This document shows, piece after piece, positions 30,421-40,734 of a stretch of 64,000 nt of DNA (positions are counted from its first letter, which is position 1; each line of letters begins with the position of its first letter). Below the pieces are notes generated by a model. The model saw nothing but the letters and a program-made list of their open reading frames with translations, had not been told where the DNA came from and made no database searches. The stretch lies in NCBI RefSeq assembly GCF_000717025.1, contig NZ_JNXG01000002.1, positions 372,001 to 436,000 on the forward strand, given 5' to 3'. The translations under genes and the position numbers were made by a program. Origin of the DNA: Streptomyces atroolivaceus. Lineage in GTDB: Bacteria; Actinomycetota; Actinomycetes; Streptomycetales; Streptomycetaceae.

Positions 30421-30463
30421 TTTCCGCAGGGTCCGGCCTGCGGAAAACCGTACCTGCGGAAAA
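30421..30463. repeat. Inverted and direct repeat between SDR and DedA genes
   Basis: TTTCCGCAGG (30421-30430) and CCTGCGGAAA (30437-30446) form a perfect 10-bp stem, and CCTGCGGAAAA recurs at 30453. On the minus strand it follows the SDR stop, so it may act as its terminator. Confidence 0.5.
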
Positions 30464-30498
30464 AGACCGCGCCCCCGGGGCCCCCACCGGGTACCCCC

Positions 30499-31155
30499 TC
30501 AGTTCCCCGCGATGTCCTTCACCGCGACCGCCACCGGCTTGGACCCACTGATCAGCTCGAGGGTCAGGCCCGCCGTCGCCGGGGTGTCCAGCAGTTCCAG
30601 CAGGACCGCGGCCACGTCGTCACGGGGGATCGGGCCACGGCCCGTCGAGGCGGCGAGCAGGACCTGACCGGTCCCGGCGTCGTTCGTGAGCATGCCGGGG
30701 CGCAGGATCGTCCAGTCCAGGCCGCTCCTGGTGCGTACGTACGCGTCCGCCTCGCCCTTGGCCCGCTGGTAGACGTCGAAGACCTCGTCGCCCGGGTGCC
30801 CGGGGTCGGCCCCCATGGAGGAGACCACGACGTAGCGCCGTACGCCCGCCTGTTCCGCCGCGTCCGCGAACAGCACGGCGGCTCCGCGGTCCACCGTGTC
30901 CTTGCGTTCCGAGCCGCTGTTCGGGCCGGCGCCGGCGGCGAAGACCGCCGCGTCCGCCCCTCGCAGGACCTCCGCCACCTCCTCGGCGGAGGCCGATTCG
31001 AGGTCGAGGACGACGGGCTCGGCACCGGCCGCCCTCAGGTCGTCACCCTGCCGCGGGTTGCGGATGACGCCCACCGCTTCGTCACCGCGCGCGGCGAGCA
31101 GCCGCTCGAGCCGCAGCGCGATCTGACCATGTCCACCTGCAATGACAATGCGCAT
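30499..31155 (-). CDS. NAD(P)-binding SDR-like protein
   Basis: 218 residues. IVIAGGHGQIALRLERLLAARG is the Rossmann glycine loop of the atypical SDR (YwnB/YhfK-like) group, with VVVSSMGADPG and DWTILRPGMLTNDAGTG as expected for this family. Such proteins reduce or simply bind dinucleotides; the substrate is unknown. Start at ATG 31155; the longer frame upstream has no ribosome site. Confidence 0.85.
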   Translation of the reverse strand: MRIVIAGGHGQIALRLERLLAARGDEAVGVIRNPRQGDDLRAAGAEPVVLDLESASAEEVAEVLRGADAAVFAAGAGPNSGSERKDTVDRGAAVLFADAAEQAGVRRYVVVSSMGADPGHPGDEVFDVYQRAKGEADAYVRTRSGLDWTILRPGMLTNDAGTGQVLLAASTGRGPIPRDDVAAVLLELLDTPATAGLTLELISGSKPVAVAVKDIAGN

Positions 31156-31189
31156 GCTCCCGACCGTACGCCGCGGGGCCCGCTCGTGC

Positions 31190-32404
31190 TCAAGGCCCGC
31201 CGTCGGCGCCGGAATCGGCGCCTCCCTGGCGGGGGAGACCGAGGGAGGGCCCGGAGTGGCGGTACTCGCGCACGGCGCTCGTCCGCGCCACCACACGGCC
31301 GCGGTGCACCACGATCCTGCTGTACGCGAGGGAGAGGGCCCCGGCCAGCGTGTCCCCGCGCACGGCGAGCAGCTCGGCGGGGAATCCGGCCTCTACGCGC
31401 ACCTCCGGCAGGCCCAGGGCGGCTCTGGCCGTGCCCGAGGCGGCGTCGTAGGCGTCCTCGGGGGCGAGGCCCTCCTGCGCGGCCAGCAGGTACGCCGCCT
31501 CCAGGGGGTCGCCGCGTCCGACCGGGTTGAAGTGGTCCCGAAGGGCTCCGCTGCCCGCCGCCACCCGGACGCCGGCTGCGCGGAGCAGCCGTACGGGCGG
31601 GGTTCCGCGGTGTCCGGCGCCGGAGCAGCCGCCCTGGGGGAGGCAGACCACGGTCACGGCGGCGGCGGCGAGCCTGTCGGCGGTGCGGGCCGCTTCGTCG
31701 GCGGGAAGCCGCGAGAGGCCCGCACAGGGGCTGAGACAGACGCCCGGGCGGAGCCCGCGGGCCATGGCGGCCAGCCGGGCGAGGCGGGCCGGGTCGTCAC
31801 CGTCCGTGTGGAGGTCGACGGGCCGGTCGTGGGAGGCGGCCAGATCCAGGACTGCTTCGGCGTAGCCGGCCGGATCGGGGTCGAGGCCGGGGCAGCCGCC
31901 GATCACCCCCGCACCCATGTCCAGGGCGTCACGGAGTACGGCGAGGTTGCCGGCGCCCGCGACGCCGGTGAGGAGCCGGGGCACGGCGACGACCGTCAGA
32001 TCGGCGAGACCCCGCAGTGAGCGCCGGGCCGCCAGGACGCCCTCCAGGGGGCCGAGGCCCTGTAGGTCGCCGACCGGCACGTGGGCCCGCAGCGCGGTGG
32101 CCCCGTGGCTGAGCTGGAGCAGCGCGGCCTCGGTGGCACGACGCCGGACGTCCTCGGGCCGGTGGGACGGCGGGCCCTGCGCCGTGCCGGTGAGTGCCGT
32201 GTCGGCGTGGGCGTGGGGCTCGGCCGGGGCGGGCAGCAGGAGGTAGCCGCGCAGGTCCAGGCGGATCCCACGGGTGGTGAGGCTGCCCGCCGTCCCGACC
32301 GCCTCGATGCGCGGGCCTTTGAGGAGTACGTCGACGGCGCGTCCGTCGGTGAGCCGTGCCCCGCCGAGCAGGAGCGAGGACGTGCCGACGGGACCAACGG
32401 GCAT
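31190..32404 (-). CDS. Amidohydrolase family protein
   Basis: 404 residues. After a beta-rich N-terminal domain comes PAPAEPHAHADTAL, the metal-binding HxH of the amidohydrolase barrel; VDLHTDGDDP and a late Gly-rich metal-ligand region (VAAGSGALRDHF, with Ser-Gly instead of the usual Ser-Asp) follow. It is closest in appearance to cytosine deaminase-like members. Some canonical barrel ligands are altered, so the activity is uncertain. It may share a transcript with the SDR gene 34 bases downstream. Confidence 0.75.
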   Translation of the reverse strand: MPVGPVGTSSLLLGGARLTDGRAVDVLLKGPRIEAVGTAGSLTTRGIRLDLRGYLLLPAPAEPHAHADTALTGTAQGPPSHRPEDVRRRATEAALLQLSHGATALRAHVPVGDLQGLGPLEGVLAARRSLRGLADLTVVAVPRLLTGVAGAGNLAVLRDALDMGAGVIGGCPGLDPDPAGYAEAVLDLAASHDRPVDLHTDGDDPARLARLAAMARGLRPGVCLSPCAGLSRLPADEAARTADRLAAAAVTVVCLPQGGCSGAGHRGTPPVRLLRAAGVRVAAGSGALRDHFNPVGRGDPLEAAYLLAAQEGLAPEDAYDAASGTARAALGLPEVRVEAGFPAELLAVRGDTLAGALSLAYSRIVVHRGRVVARTSAVREYRHSGPSLGLPRQGGADSGADGGP

Positions 32405-32659
32405 CGCGCCGCTCCTGGAGGGAATACACGATCACGCAGAGTGCGCCGAGCCTAGGCGCGGGCCCGGCCCGCTCACAGGAGGGGTGGATTAGTCGTACGA
32501 ATGTGGCTCTGTGGGGCGGGCGGGGAGACCGCGGCCACGGGGGTCCGGGAGGGGGTCCGCGGGAGCGGCGTACGGGCTGATCAAGGGCCTGATCAGGGGG
32601 GCGGCGCCGGGGTCGGCGGGGGCGCGGGAGGAGGCCCGCGTGGACCGGGGGAAACGGAT

Positions 32660-32689
32660 TTGGGCGATCGGCGACAGACCGTGTAATGT
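32660..32689 (+). promoter_or_regulatory. tRNA-Thr promoter
   Basis: TTGGGC (32660-32665) and TAATGT (32684-32689), 18 bases apart; the tRNA begins 11 bases after the -10. The rest of the gap 32405-32659 shows no gene, only two CTGATCA copies near 32575-32592. Confidence 0.7.
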
Positions 32690-32700
32690 CTTCCTCGCTC

Positions 32701-32773
32701 GCCCCAATAGCTCAGTCGGTAGAGCGTCTCCATGGTAAGGAGAAGGTCTGCGGTTCGATTCCGCATTGGGGCT
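32701..32773 (+). tRNA. tRNA-Thr (GGT)
   Basis: 73 nt, acceptor GCCCCAA / TTGGGGC, D-loop AGCTCAGTCGGTAGAGC, anticodon loop TCCATGGTAAGGA with GGT, T-loop GGTTCGATTCC. A CCCCGC-TTCG-GCGGGG hairpin (32789-32804) separates it from tRNA-Met. Confidence 0.97.
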
Positions 32774-32818
32774 CTGGTGATCGGGTAACCCCGCTTCGGC
32801 GGGGAAGCCCGGCATCAA

Positions 32819-32891
32819 AGCGGTGTAGCTCAGTCGGTAGAGCAAGCGGCTCATAATCGCTGTGTCACCGGTTCAAGTCCGGTCACCGCTA
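32819..32891 (+). tRNA. tRNA-Met (CAT)
   Basis: 73 nt, acceptor AGCGGTG / CACCGCT, anticodon CAT in GGCTCATAATC, T-loop GGTTCAAGTCC. The D-arm and paired acceptor position 1-72 (A-T) indicate the elongator or a lysidine-type Ile2 tRNA; sequence alone does not fully separate them. Confidence 0.93.
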
Positions 32892-32897
32892 CTAACG

Positions 32898-32942
32898 GTA
32901 GCCGATTGTGGGGTCGGTCCTTCGATCGGCTACTCTTTTTTG
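32898..32942 (+). terminator. tRNA-Met terminator
   Basis: GTAGCCGAT / ATCGGCTAC stem followed by TCTTTTTTG. The TACTCT inside it could also serve as the -10 of the rpmG promoter. Confidence 0.8.
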
Positions 32943-32980
32943 CGTTCATCCGTCCATCCGTCCGTCCAAGGAGCACTCAC

Positions 32981-33145
32981 GTGGCTGCCACCGACGTCCG
33001 CCCGAAGATCACGCTGGCCTGCGTGGAGTGCAAGGAGCGGAACTACATCACCAAGAAGAACCGGCGTAACAACCCGGACCGTCTTGAGATGAAGAAGCAC
33101 TGCCCGCGCTGCAACTCGCACACCGCGCACCGCGAAACGCGCTGA
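32981..33145 (+). CDS. rpmG: 50S ribosomal protein L33
   Basis: 54 residues. [22 protein letters not shown] and [15 protein letters not shown]: both CxxC pairs are present, so this is the zinc-binding (C+) form of L33. GTG start behind AAGGAG. A terminator follows at 33162-33188. Confidence 0.97.
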
Positions 33146-33161
33146 AAACAGGCTCGTACAC

Positions 33162-33188
33162 GAGGCCGTCCCCATTGGGGGCGGCCTC
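33162..33188 (+). terminator. rpmG terminator
   Basis: GAGGCCGTCCCC / GGGGGCGGCCTC stem (one G-T pair), loop ATT, then GTGTCGTTTT. Confidence 0.85.
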
Positions 33189-33258
33189 GTGTCGTTTTAT
33201 CCGGTGGCTCGGGTGGTATCTCACCCGATTCGACTTTTCATCAGGAGGTACCGGGCTC

Positions 33259-33711
33259 ATGGCGCTCGACCAGTCCTTCGTGGGGCGGACCTATCCGCCC
33301 ACCCCGGCGTACGAGGTAGGCCGGGAGAAGATCCGGGAGTTCGCGGAGGCGGTGGGTGACACCGGCGCCGCGTACGTCGACCCGGAAGCCGCCAAGGCTC
33401 TGGGGCACCCGGATGTGATCGCGCCGCCGACGTTCGTCTTCTCGATCACCTTCAGGGCGGCGGGCCAGGTGATCCAGGACCCGCAGCTGGGCCTGGACTA
33501 CAGCCGCGTGGTGCACGGCGACCAGAAGTTCGCCTACACGCGCCCCGTGCGGGCGGGTGACCGGCTGACGGTCACCTCGACCATCGAGGCCATCAAGTCG
33601 ATGGCCGGCAACGACATCGTGGACATCCGCGGCGAGGTGCACGACGAGTCCGGTGAGCACGTCGTGACGGCGTGGACGAAGCTGGTGGCGCGTGCCGCCG
33701 AGGAGGCGTGA
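33259..33711 (+). CDS. MaoC-like dehydratase subunit, HadA type
   Basis: 150 residues of hot-dog fold: the N-terminal YEVGREKIREFAEAVGD and APPTFVFSITF are typical of the HadA/HadC-like half of the beta-hydroxyacyl-ACP dehydratase, which lacks the full hydratase-2 motif. Start at ATG 33259 behind AGGAGG. TGATG junction with the partner gene, so the two are co-translated and probably form a heterodimer acting in fatty-acid synthesis. Confidence 0.85.
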   Translation: MALDQSFVGRTYPPTPAYEVGREKIREFAEAVGDTGAAYVDPEAAKALGHPDVIAPPTFVFSITFRAAGQVIQDPQLGLDYSRVVHGDQKFAYTRPVRAGDRLTVTSTIEAIKSMAGNDIVDIRGEVHDESGEHVVTAWTKLVARAAEEA

Positions 33712-34139
33712 TGACGGCGAGCATCGCTTACGGAGCTGTCGAGGTCGGTACGGAACTGCCGGCGCGGTCGTTCCCGGTGACTCGGGCGACGCTGGTGCAG
33801 TACGCGGGCGCCTCCGGTGACTTCAACCCGATCCACTGGAACGAGAAGTTCGCGCGCGAGGTCGGTCTGCCGGACGTGATCGCGCACGGCATGTTCACCA
33901 TGGCCGAGGCGATCCGGGTGGTCACGGACTGGGTCGGTGACCCGGGCGCGGTCGTCGAGTACGGGGTGCGGTTCACCAAGCCGGTCGTCGTGCCGAACGA
34001 CGGGACCGGGGCGCTGATCGAGGTCAGCGGCAAGGTGGCCGCCAAGCTGGACGACAACCTCGTGCGGGTCGACCTCACGGCCATGAGCGACGGCAAGAAG
34101 GTGCTGGGCATGTCCCGCGCGGTCGTCCGCCTCGCCTGA
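33711..34139 (+). CDS. MaoC family dehydratase, HadB-type catalytic subunit
   Basis: 142 residues with the hydratase-2 motif GDFNPIHWNEKFAREVGLPDVIAHGMF, which provides the catalytic Asp and His. Partner of the preceding HadA-like protein. The hairpin at 34161-34193 ends the operon. Confidence 0.88.
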   Translation: MTASIAYGAVEVGTELPARSFPVTRATLVQYAGASGDFNPIHWNEKFAREVGLPDVIAHGMFTMAEAIRVVTDWVGDPGAVVEYGVRFTKPVVVPNDGTGALIEVSGKVAAKLDDNLVRVDLTAMSDGKKVLGMSRAVVRLA

Positions 34140-34160
34140 CCCACGACCACCGCTGTCCGC

Positions 34161-34193
34161 CGAAGGGCGCCCTCCCGGGGAGGGCGCCCTTCG
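34161..34193 (+). terminator. Terminator after the dehydratase pair
   Basis: CGAAGGGCGCCCTCC pairs with GGAGGGCGCCCTTCG around a three-base loop, 22 bases after the stop. Confidence 0.8.
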
Positions 34194-34246
34194 CGCGCTC
34201 CGTGGCCCAGCACGGGCGGCGGGGCCACGGACCGTACTCTTGTCCC

Positions 34247-35302
<1,056 letters not shown>

Positions 35303-35344
35303 CCCCACACTCGGGCCCTGGGGCCAGGGCCCGGGGCCCCTGGC

Positions 35345-35980
35345 TCAGTAGGCGACTCCCACGCCCTGCTTCACCGCGGACGGGTCATCGATCAGCGCCA
35401 GCATCGCGTGGGCCACATCGGCCCGCGCGAGTGACCGGCCGCTGCGCGGGGTGCCGCCCACGACCGTCCGGTACGCCCCCGTCAGCGGGCCGTTCGTCAG
35501 CTTCGGCGGCCGTACCGACGTCCAGTCCGTCGCACTGGCGGCGAGCGCGGCCTCCATGCGCGCCAGATCGGCGTACACCTCCTTGAGCACCGCGCCGATC
35601 AACCGGCGGACCACGCGGTCCGGCAGGGGATCGTCCGCCGGCTCCGGGCCGACGGGCGCCGCACTCACGACCAGCAGCCGCCCGCCGCCCTCCGCCTCCA
35701 TCGCCCGCAGCACCTGGCCGGTGAGCCGCTCGGCGACGCCGCCGGCCCGCCGCCCCCGGGCTCCGAGCCCGGACAGCACGGCGTCCCGCCCCGCGACCGC
35801 CGCACGCACCGCAGCGCCGTCACCCAGTGGTACGACCGTGTGCGGGGCGGTATCCCGGAGTCCGTCCGGAAGCCGGGCCGGATCGCGGACCACCGCCGTG
35901 ACCTCGTGCCCCGCCGCCCGTGCCTGCCGGACGATCTCCTGGCCGACGCCCCCCGTGGCTCCGAACACCGTGAGTCTCAT
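35345..35980 (-). CDS. NmrA/SDR-like NAD(P)-binding protein
   Basis: 211 residues: LTVFGATGGVGQEIVRQARAAGHEV is the glycine-rich Rossmann loop, followed by VVRDPARL and SVRPPKLTNGPLTG. An atypical SDR of unknown substrate. ATG at 35980 behind GGGAGG. It is divergent from a TetR regulator across 88 bases holding two operators, so it is very likely that regulator's target. Confidence 0.85.
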   Translation of the reverse strand: MRLTVFGATGGVGQEIVRQARAAGHEVTAVVRDPARLPDGLRDTAPHTVVPLGDGAAVRAAVAGRDAVLSGLGARGRRAGGVAERLTGQVLRAMEAEGGGRLLVVSAAPVGPEPADDPLPDRVVRRLIGAVLKEVYADLARMEAALAASATDWTSVRPPKLTNGPLTGAYRTVVGGTPRSGRSLARADVAHAMLALIDDPSAVKQGVGVAY

Positions 35981-36000
35981 CGCGCACGCCTCCCTGAGTG

Positions 36001-36041
36001 GGTGAGTATTCACTTACCCATAGGGTGAGTGGACGCTCACC
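36001..36041. promoter_or_regulatory. Tandem TetR-type operators
   Basis: Two 18-bp dyads: GGTGAGT-N4-ACTTACC (36001-36018) and GGTGAGT-N4-GCTCACC (36024-36041), each with one mismatch from perfect symmetry and spaced 23 bases apart, about two helical turns. They lie between the divergent SDR and TetR genes. Confidence 0.7.
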
Positions 36042-36068
36042 CCTTCGTCAAGCCTTGTTGGAGCATCC

Positions 36069-36650
36069 ATGGAGCAGAAGCCGGCCCGAGTCCGCATCGT
36101 CGATGCGGCCCATGAGCTCATGCTCGGCATCGGTCTCGCGCGGACGACGACGAAGGAGATCGCCAGGGCCGCCGGCTGCTCCGAGGCGGCGCTGTACAAG
36201 TACTTCAGGAACAAGGAAGAGATCTTCGTGACCGTGCTCGGCGAACGCATGCCGAGGCTCGGTCCGCTCCTGAGCGATCTGGAGGCGGGGGAGGGGGAAC
36301 TGGAGCAGAACCTCACCGAGGTCGCCCGTCAGGCCGCCCTCTTCTACGAGCAGACCTTCCCGGTGCTCGCCTCGCTGTACGCCGAACCCCGGCTCAAGCA
36401 CCGTCACGAAGCAGCCATGCGCGAGATGGGCACCGGCCCGCACAAGCCGATCCAGGGCCTCGACGCCTATCTCCGCGCCGAGCAGCGGGCAGGCCGTGTG
36501 AACCCCGGGGCCGACACCTACGCGGCCGCCTCCCTGCTGCTGGGCGCCTGCGCCCAGCGCGCCTTCGCCTACGAGATGGGCGGGGCCCCGCAGTCGGTGG
36601 ACGACTTCGCCGCGTCCCTGGCGCGCACCCTGCTGGGCGGCATCAGCTAG
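36069..36650 (+). CDS. TetR family transcriptional regulator
   Basis: 193 residues: ARVRIVDAAHELMLGIGLAR and TTKEIARAAGCSEAALYKYFRNKEE form the TetR helix-turn-helix, followed by a helical ligand domain. The operators at 36001-36041 and the divergent SDR suggest autoregulated control of that pair. The 3' end overlaps the adenosine deaminase gene by 8 bases. Confidence 0.9.
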   Translation: MEQKPARVRIVDAAHELMLGIGLARTTTKEIARAAGCSEAALYKYFRNKEEIFVTVLGERMPRLGPLLSDLEAGEGELEQNLTEVARQAALFYEQTFPVLASLYAEPRLKHRHEAAMREMGTGPHKPIQGLDAYLRAEQRAGRVNPGADTYAAASLLLGACAQRAFAYEMGGAPQSVDDFAASLARTLLGGIS

Positions 36651-37656
36651 CCAGCCACGCGTCGATCCCGCCCAGCAGCTTCTCCCGCACCTCCACAGGT
36701 GCCACCGACCCCCGCACGGACTGCCGGGCCAGCTCGGCGAGTTCCTCGTCCGTGAAGGCGTGATGACGGCGTACGAGGTCGTACTGCGCGGCCAGCCGGG
36801 AACCGAAGAGCAGGGGGTCGTCCGCGCCGAGCGCCATCGGCACCCCCGCATCGAACAGAGTGCGCAGGGGTACGTCCGCGGGCTTCTCGTAGACGCCGAG
36901 AGCCACGTTGGACGCCGGGCAGACCTCGCAGGTCACCCCCCGCTCGGCGAGCTTGCGCAGCAGTCTCGGATCCTCGGCGGCCCGCACGCCGTGCCCGATC
37001 CGGGACGCGTCGAGGTCGTCCAGGCAGTCCCGGACGCTGGAGGGGCCCGACAGCTCGCCCCCGTGCGGGGCCGCGAGCAGCCCTCCCTCGCGGGCGATCG
37101 CGAACGCGCGGTCGAAGTCGCGGGCCATCCCGCGGCGTTCGTCGTTGGAGAGTCCGAAACCGATGACGCCCTGGTCCGCGTACCGCACGGCCAGCCGCGC
37201 CAGCGTCCGGGCGTCCAGCGGGTGCTTCATCCGGTTCGCCGCGATCACCACCCGGATCCCGAGCCCGGTGTCGCGGGCCGCACGGTCCACGGCGTCCAGG
37301 ATGATCTCGATCGCCGGGACGAGCCCGCCGAGCAGCGGGGCGTACGAGGTCGGGTCGACCTGGATCTCCAGCCATCCGGAGCCGTCCGCGACGTCCTCCA
37401 TGGCGGTCTCGTGCACGAGCCGCTGGATGTCCTCCGGCGAGCGCAGGCAGGACCGGGCGATGTCGTAGAGGCGCTGGAAGCGGAACCAGCCTCGCTCGTC
37501 CGTGGCCCGCAGCTCGGGCGGCTCTCCGCCGGTCAGGGCCTCGGGCAGGCGGACCCCGTACTTGTCCGCGAGCTCGAGCAGGGTCGTCGGCCGCATCGAC
37601 CCGGTGAAGTGCAGGTGCAGATGGGCCTTGGGCAACCGCCGTACGTCACGCTCCAT
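36643..37656 (-). CDS. Adenosine deaminase family protein
   Basis: About 337 residues. KAHLHLHFTGSMRP holds the first metal-binding HxH, LLAAPHGGELSG the third metal His and catalytic Glu, RIGHGVRAAED the catalytic His, and ALGADDPLLFGS the DD pair that binds metal and substrate. All catalytic residues are present. The family deaminates adenosine or related purine nucleosides; the exact substrate is not certain. The ATG at 37656 is preferred (MERDVRRLPKAHLHLH); a GTG at 37674 is possible. Confidence 0.88.
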   Translation of the reverse strand: MERDVRRLPKAHLHLHFTGSMRPTTLLELADKYGVRLPEALTGGEPPELRATDERGWFRFQRLYDIARSCLRSPEDIQRLVHETAMEDVADGSGWLEIQVDPTSYAPLLGGLVPAIEIILDAVDRAARDTGLGIRVVIAANRMKHPLDARTLARLAVRYADQGVIGFGLSNDERRGMARDFDRAFAIAREGGLLAAPHGGELSGPSSVRDCLDDLDASRIGHGVRAAEDPRLLRKLAERGVTCEVCPASNVALGVYEKPADVPLRTLFDAGVPMALGADDPLLFGSRLAAQYDLVRRHHAFTDEELAELARQSVRGSVAPVEVREKLLGGIDAWLAS

Positions 37657-37723
37657 CCAAGGATCTTGCCGCACACGAGGGGTGCTGCGGTAGCCGGATC
37701 CCGTTGTGAGTTACGGCTCGAAC

Positions 37724-37756
37724 AAAAAGCGGCCCCCGGCCGGAGCCGGGGGCCGC
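37724..37756 (-). terminator. Rho-independent terminator of the aminotransferase gene
   Basis: Minus strand: GCGGCCCCCGGC-TCCG-GCCGGGGGCCGC followed by TTTTTG, 20 bases past the stop at 37777. Confidence 0.92.
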
Positions 37757-37776
37757 ACTTCTCCGAGAGGGCTGCG

Positions 37777-39003
37777 TCAGTCGCGGGCCTCGCCCAGCAG
37801 CTTCTGGAGCCGGGAGACGCCCTCGACGAGGTCGTCGTCACCCAGCGCGTAGGAGAGCCGCAGGTAACCGGGCGTGCCGAACGCCTCGCCCGGCACCACG
37901 GCGACCTCGGCCTCGTCCAGGATGAGGGCGGCGAGCTCGACGGAGTCCGCCGGGCGCTTGCCGCGGATCTCCTTGCCGAGCAGGCCCTTCACCGACGGGT
38001 ACACGTAGAACGCGCCCTCGGGCTCGGGGCAGAGCACGCCGTTGATCTCGTTGAGCATGTGCACGATCGTCTTGCGGCGGCGGTCGAAGGCGCTCCGCAT
38101 CTCAGCGACCGCGTCCAGCGGGCCGGAGACGGCTGCCAGCGCGGCGACCTGGGCGATGTTGCTGACGTTGGAGGTGGCGTGCGACTGGAGGTTGGTCGCG
38201 GCCTTGACGACGTCCTTGGGGCCGATGATCCAGCCCACCCGCCAGCCGGTCATGGCGTAGGTCTTGGCCACGCCGTTGACCACGATGCACTTGTCGCGGA
38301 GCGCGGGTACGACCGCCGGGAGCGAGGCGGCCGCCGCGTCGCCGTAGACCAGGTGCTCGTAGATCTCGTCGGTCATGACCCACAGGCCGTGCTCGACGGC
38401 CCAGTTGCCGACGGCCTCGGTCTCGGCCTCGCTGTAGACGGCGCCGGTCGGGTTGGACGGGGAGACGAAGAGGACGACCTTGGTGCGTTCGGTGCGGGCC
38501 GCCTCGAGCTGCTCGACGGAGACGCGGTAACCGGTGGTCTCGTCGGCGACGACCTCGACCGGCACACCGCCGGCGAGACGGATGGACTCGGGGTAGGTGG
38601 TCCAGTACGGGGCGGGGACGATGACCTCGTCGCCCGGGTCGAGGATCGCGGCGAAGGCCTCGTAGATGGCCTGCTTGCCGCCGTTGGTCACCAGGATCTG
38701 GGAGGCGTCGACCTCGTAGCCGGAGTCGCGCAGCGTCTTCTCCGCGATGGCGGCCTTGAGCTCGGGGAGCCCGCCCGCCGGGGTGTAGCGGTGGTACTTC
38801 GGGTTGCGGCACGCCTCGACGGCGGCGTCGACGATGTAGCCGGGGGTCGGGAAGTCGGGCTCGCCGGCGCCGAAGCCGATCACCGGACGCCCGGCGGCCT
38901 TCAGGGCCTTGGCCTTGGCGTCGACGGCGAGGGTGGCGGACTCGGAGATCGCACCGATGCGGGCCGAGACCCGGCGCTCGGACGGAGAAGTTGCAGCGCT
39001 CAT
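37777..39003 (-). CDS. aspC: Pyridoxal-phosphate aminotransferase, aspartate type
   Basis: About 408 residues of class I aminotransferase fold: [16 protein letters not shown], the N-binding [11 protein letters not shown], and [12 protein letters not shown] with the PLP lysine. The C-terminal [12 protein letters not shown] and GYLRLSYA match aspartate aminotransferases of the I-beta/thermus group. It transfers the amino group between aspartate and 2-oxoglutarate. The start is ATG 39003; ATG 39012 is an alternative three codons earlier. Gap 39013-39217 to tRNA-Trp holds the promoter regions and two ACCGGACAGGAC copies. Confidence 0.92.
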   Translation of the reverse strand: MSAATSPSERRVSARIGAISESATLAVDAKAKALKAAGRPVIGFGAGEPDFPTPGYIVDAAVEACRNPKYHRYTPAGGLPELKAAIAEKTLRDSGYEVDASQILVTNGGKQAIYEAFAAILDPGDEVIVPAPYWTTYPESIRLAGGVPVEVVADETTGYRVSVEQLEAARTERTKVVLFVSPSNPTGAVYSEAETEAVGNWAVEHGLWVMTDEIYEHLVYGDAAAASLPAVVPALRDKCIVVNGVAKTYAMTGWRVGWIIGPKDVVKAATNLQSHATSNVSNIAQVAALAAVSGPLDAVAEMRSAFDRRRKTIVHMLNEINGVLCPEPEGAFYVYPSVKGLLGKEIRGKRPADSVELAALILDEAEVAVVPGEAFGTPGYLRLSYALGDDDLVEGVSRLQKLLGEARD

Positions 39004-39217
39004 GCCCCCCATGCTCCCAGACCGGAAATGCCCGCGGCACAGGGGTTTCAGGGACCGGACAGGACGTGGACAGCAACCGGACAGGACCGGTCGGTTGTTG
39101 TCTGTTCGACGCGGCGCCGTCGAGCACGTACACTCACCTGTCGTTGGCCTTCATCAGTCACACCGTTTTCCCGACCGGTCCGCCGGGGAGGATGCGGTAG
39201 GTTGGTGGAAACCACAA

Positions 39218-39290
39218 AGGGTCGTAGCTCAATTGGTAGAGCACTGGTCTCCAAAACCAGCGGTTGGGGGTTCAAGTCCCTCCGGCCCTG
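39218..39290 (+). tRNA. tRNA-Trp (CCA)
   Basis: 73 nt: acceptor AGGGTCG / CGGCCCT, D-loop AGCTCAATTGGTAGAGC, anticodon loop GTCTCCAAAAC with CCA, T-loop GGTTCAAGTCC. It lies 106 bases upstream of secE, an arrangement conserved in streptomycetes. Confidence 0.97.
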
Positions 39291-39396
39291 CTACACACTC
39301 CTTCGCCAGGATGTGTGCGCATGTACGTACTTCAATGCACCGCCGTGCGGCTCCACCGGGCGCGGCACGGCCACGACCCGGAATCAGGTGAGTAGC

Positions 39397-39684
39397 GTGA
39401 CGGACGCCGTGGGCTCCATCGACATGCCTGATGCCGAGGACGAAGCCCCCGAGTCGAGCAAGAAGACCCGGAAGGGCGGCAAGCGCGGCAAGAAGGGCCC
39501 TCTGGGCCGTCTCGCGCTTTTCTACCGCCAGATCGTCGCCGAGCTCCGCAAGGTCGTATGGCCCACGCGCAGCCAGCTGTCCACCTACACGGCCGTGGTG
39601 ATCGTGTTCGTGGTCGTCATGATCGGTCTCGTCACCGTGATTGACTTCGGATTTGCGCGGGTCATCAAGTACGTCTTCGGCTGA
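39397..39684 (+). CDS. secE: Preprotein translocase subunit SecE
   Basis: 95 residues. A Lys-rich N-terminus ([14 protein letters not shown]) precedes [24 protein letters not shown] and one transmembrane helix, the single-span SecE of actinobacteria. It stabilises SecY in the membrane. The GTG at 39397 follows AGGTGAG. First of the secE-nusG-rplK-rplA block. Confidence 0.93.
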   Translation: MTDAVGSIDMPDAEDEAPESSKKTRKGGKRGKKGPLGRLALFYRQIVAELRKVVWPTRSQLSTYTAVVIVFVVVMIGLVTVIDFGFARVIKYVFG

Positions 39685-39758
39685 TCCCCGCGGAGGGCGC
39701 CTCATCGGCGCCCCTTTCGCATGTTCCACCCATTTGTATCCAGGAAGAAGCAGCCATC

Positions 39759-40652
39759 GTGTCTGACCCGAACCTGAACGACGACGCCGAGCCCACGGCG
39801 AGCGCCGTCGAGTCCGCCGAGGACGAGCTCGACATCGTCGAGGCGGCGGACGCCGTGGCCCCGGACCAGGTCGACGCTGCTGACGCCGCCGTAGGCGAGC
39901 CCGCCGAGCAGGACGCCGTGCGTGTCGAGGACGAAGAGTCCACCGAGGACGAAGAGTCCGACGAGTCCGTCGAGGACGAAGAGGCCGCGGACGAGTCCGA
40001 CGCCGACGACGAGTCCGCCGAGCCGGCCGCCCCTGTCGACGCCGTCGCCGCCCTCCGCGACGAGCTGCGAGGACTTCCCGGCGAGTGGTACGTCATCCAC
40101 ACCTACGCCGGCTACGAGAAGCGCGTGAAGGCCAACCTGGAGCAGCGCGCCGTCTCGCTCAACGTCGAGGACTTCATCTACCAGGCCGAGGTGCCCGAGG
40201 AAGAGATCGTCCAGATCAAGAACGGTGAGCGGAAGAACGTCCGTCAGAACAAGCTCCCGGGATACGTCCTGGTGCGCATGGACCTGACGAACGAGTCCTG
40301 GGGTGTTGTCCGCAACACGCCCGGTGTCACCGGCTTCGTGGGCAACGCCTACGACCCGTACCCGCTGACCCTGGACGAGATCGTCAAGATGCTCGCCCCC
40401 GAGGCCGAGGAGAAGGCGGCCCGCGAGGCTGCCGAGGCCGAGGGCAAGCCGGCTCCGGCCCGCAAGGTCGAGGTACAGGTCCTGGACTTCGAGGTGGGCG
40501 ACTCGGTCACCGTCACCGACGGCCCGTTCGCGACCCTGCAGGCGACGATCAACGAGATCAACGCCGACTCGAAGAAGGTCAAGGGCCTCGTCGAGATCTT
40601 CGGTCGCGAGACCCCGGTCGAGCTCAGCTTCGACCAGATCCAGAAGAACTGA
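39759..40652 (+). CDS. nusG: Transcription elongation/antitermination factor NusG
   Basis: 297 residues. The first 100 or so are an acidic Glu/Asp/Ala extension ([19 protein letters not shown]), then the NGN domain ([38 protein letters not shown]) and a C-terminal KOW domain ([21 protein letters not shown]). It binds RNA polymerase and links it to Rho or the ribosome. The long acidic N-terminus is usual in Streptomyces NusG. GTG start. Confidence 0.96.
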   Translation: MSDPNLNDDAEPTASAVESAEDELDIVEAADAVAPDQVDAADAAVGEPAEQDAVRVEDEESTEDEESDESVEDEEAADESDADDESAEPAAPVDAVAALRDELRGLPGEWYVIHTYAGYEKRVKANLEQRAVSLNVEDFIYQAEVPEEEIVQIKNGERKNVRQNKLPGYVLVRMDLTNESWGVVRNTPGVTGFVGNAYDPYPLTLDEIVKMLAPEAEEKAAREAAEAEGKPAPARKVEVQVLDFEVGDSVTVTDGPFATLQATINEINADSKKVKGLVEIFGRETPVELSFDQIQKN

Positions 40653-40685
40653 CCGGTTTTCCGCCAGCTTCTGGACACATGCCTA

Positions 40686-40734
40686 CCGAGCAGGTCAGAC
40701 GGGCTTCGCAGCCGGTCTGACCTGCTCGGTTTTT
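40686..40734 (+). terminator. nusG terminator
   Basis: CCGAGCAGGTCAGAC / GTCTGACCTGCTCGG, 15-bp stem, followed by TTTTT. It separates secE-nusG from rplK-rplA. Confidence 0.92.
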
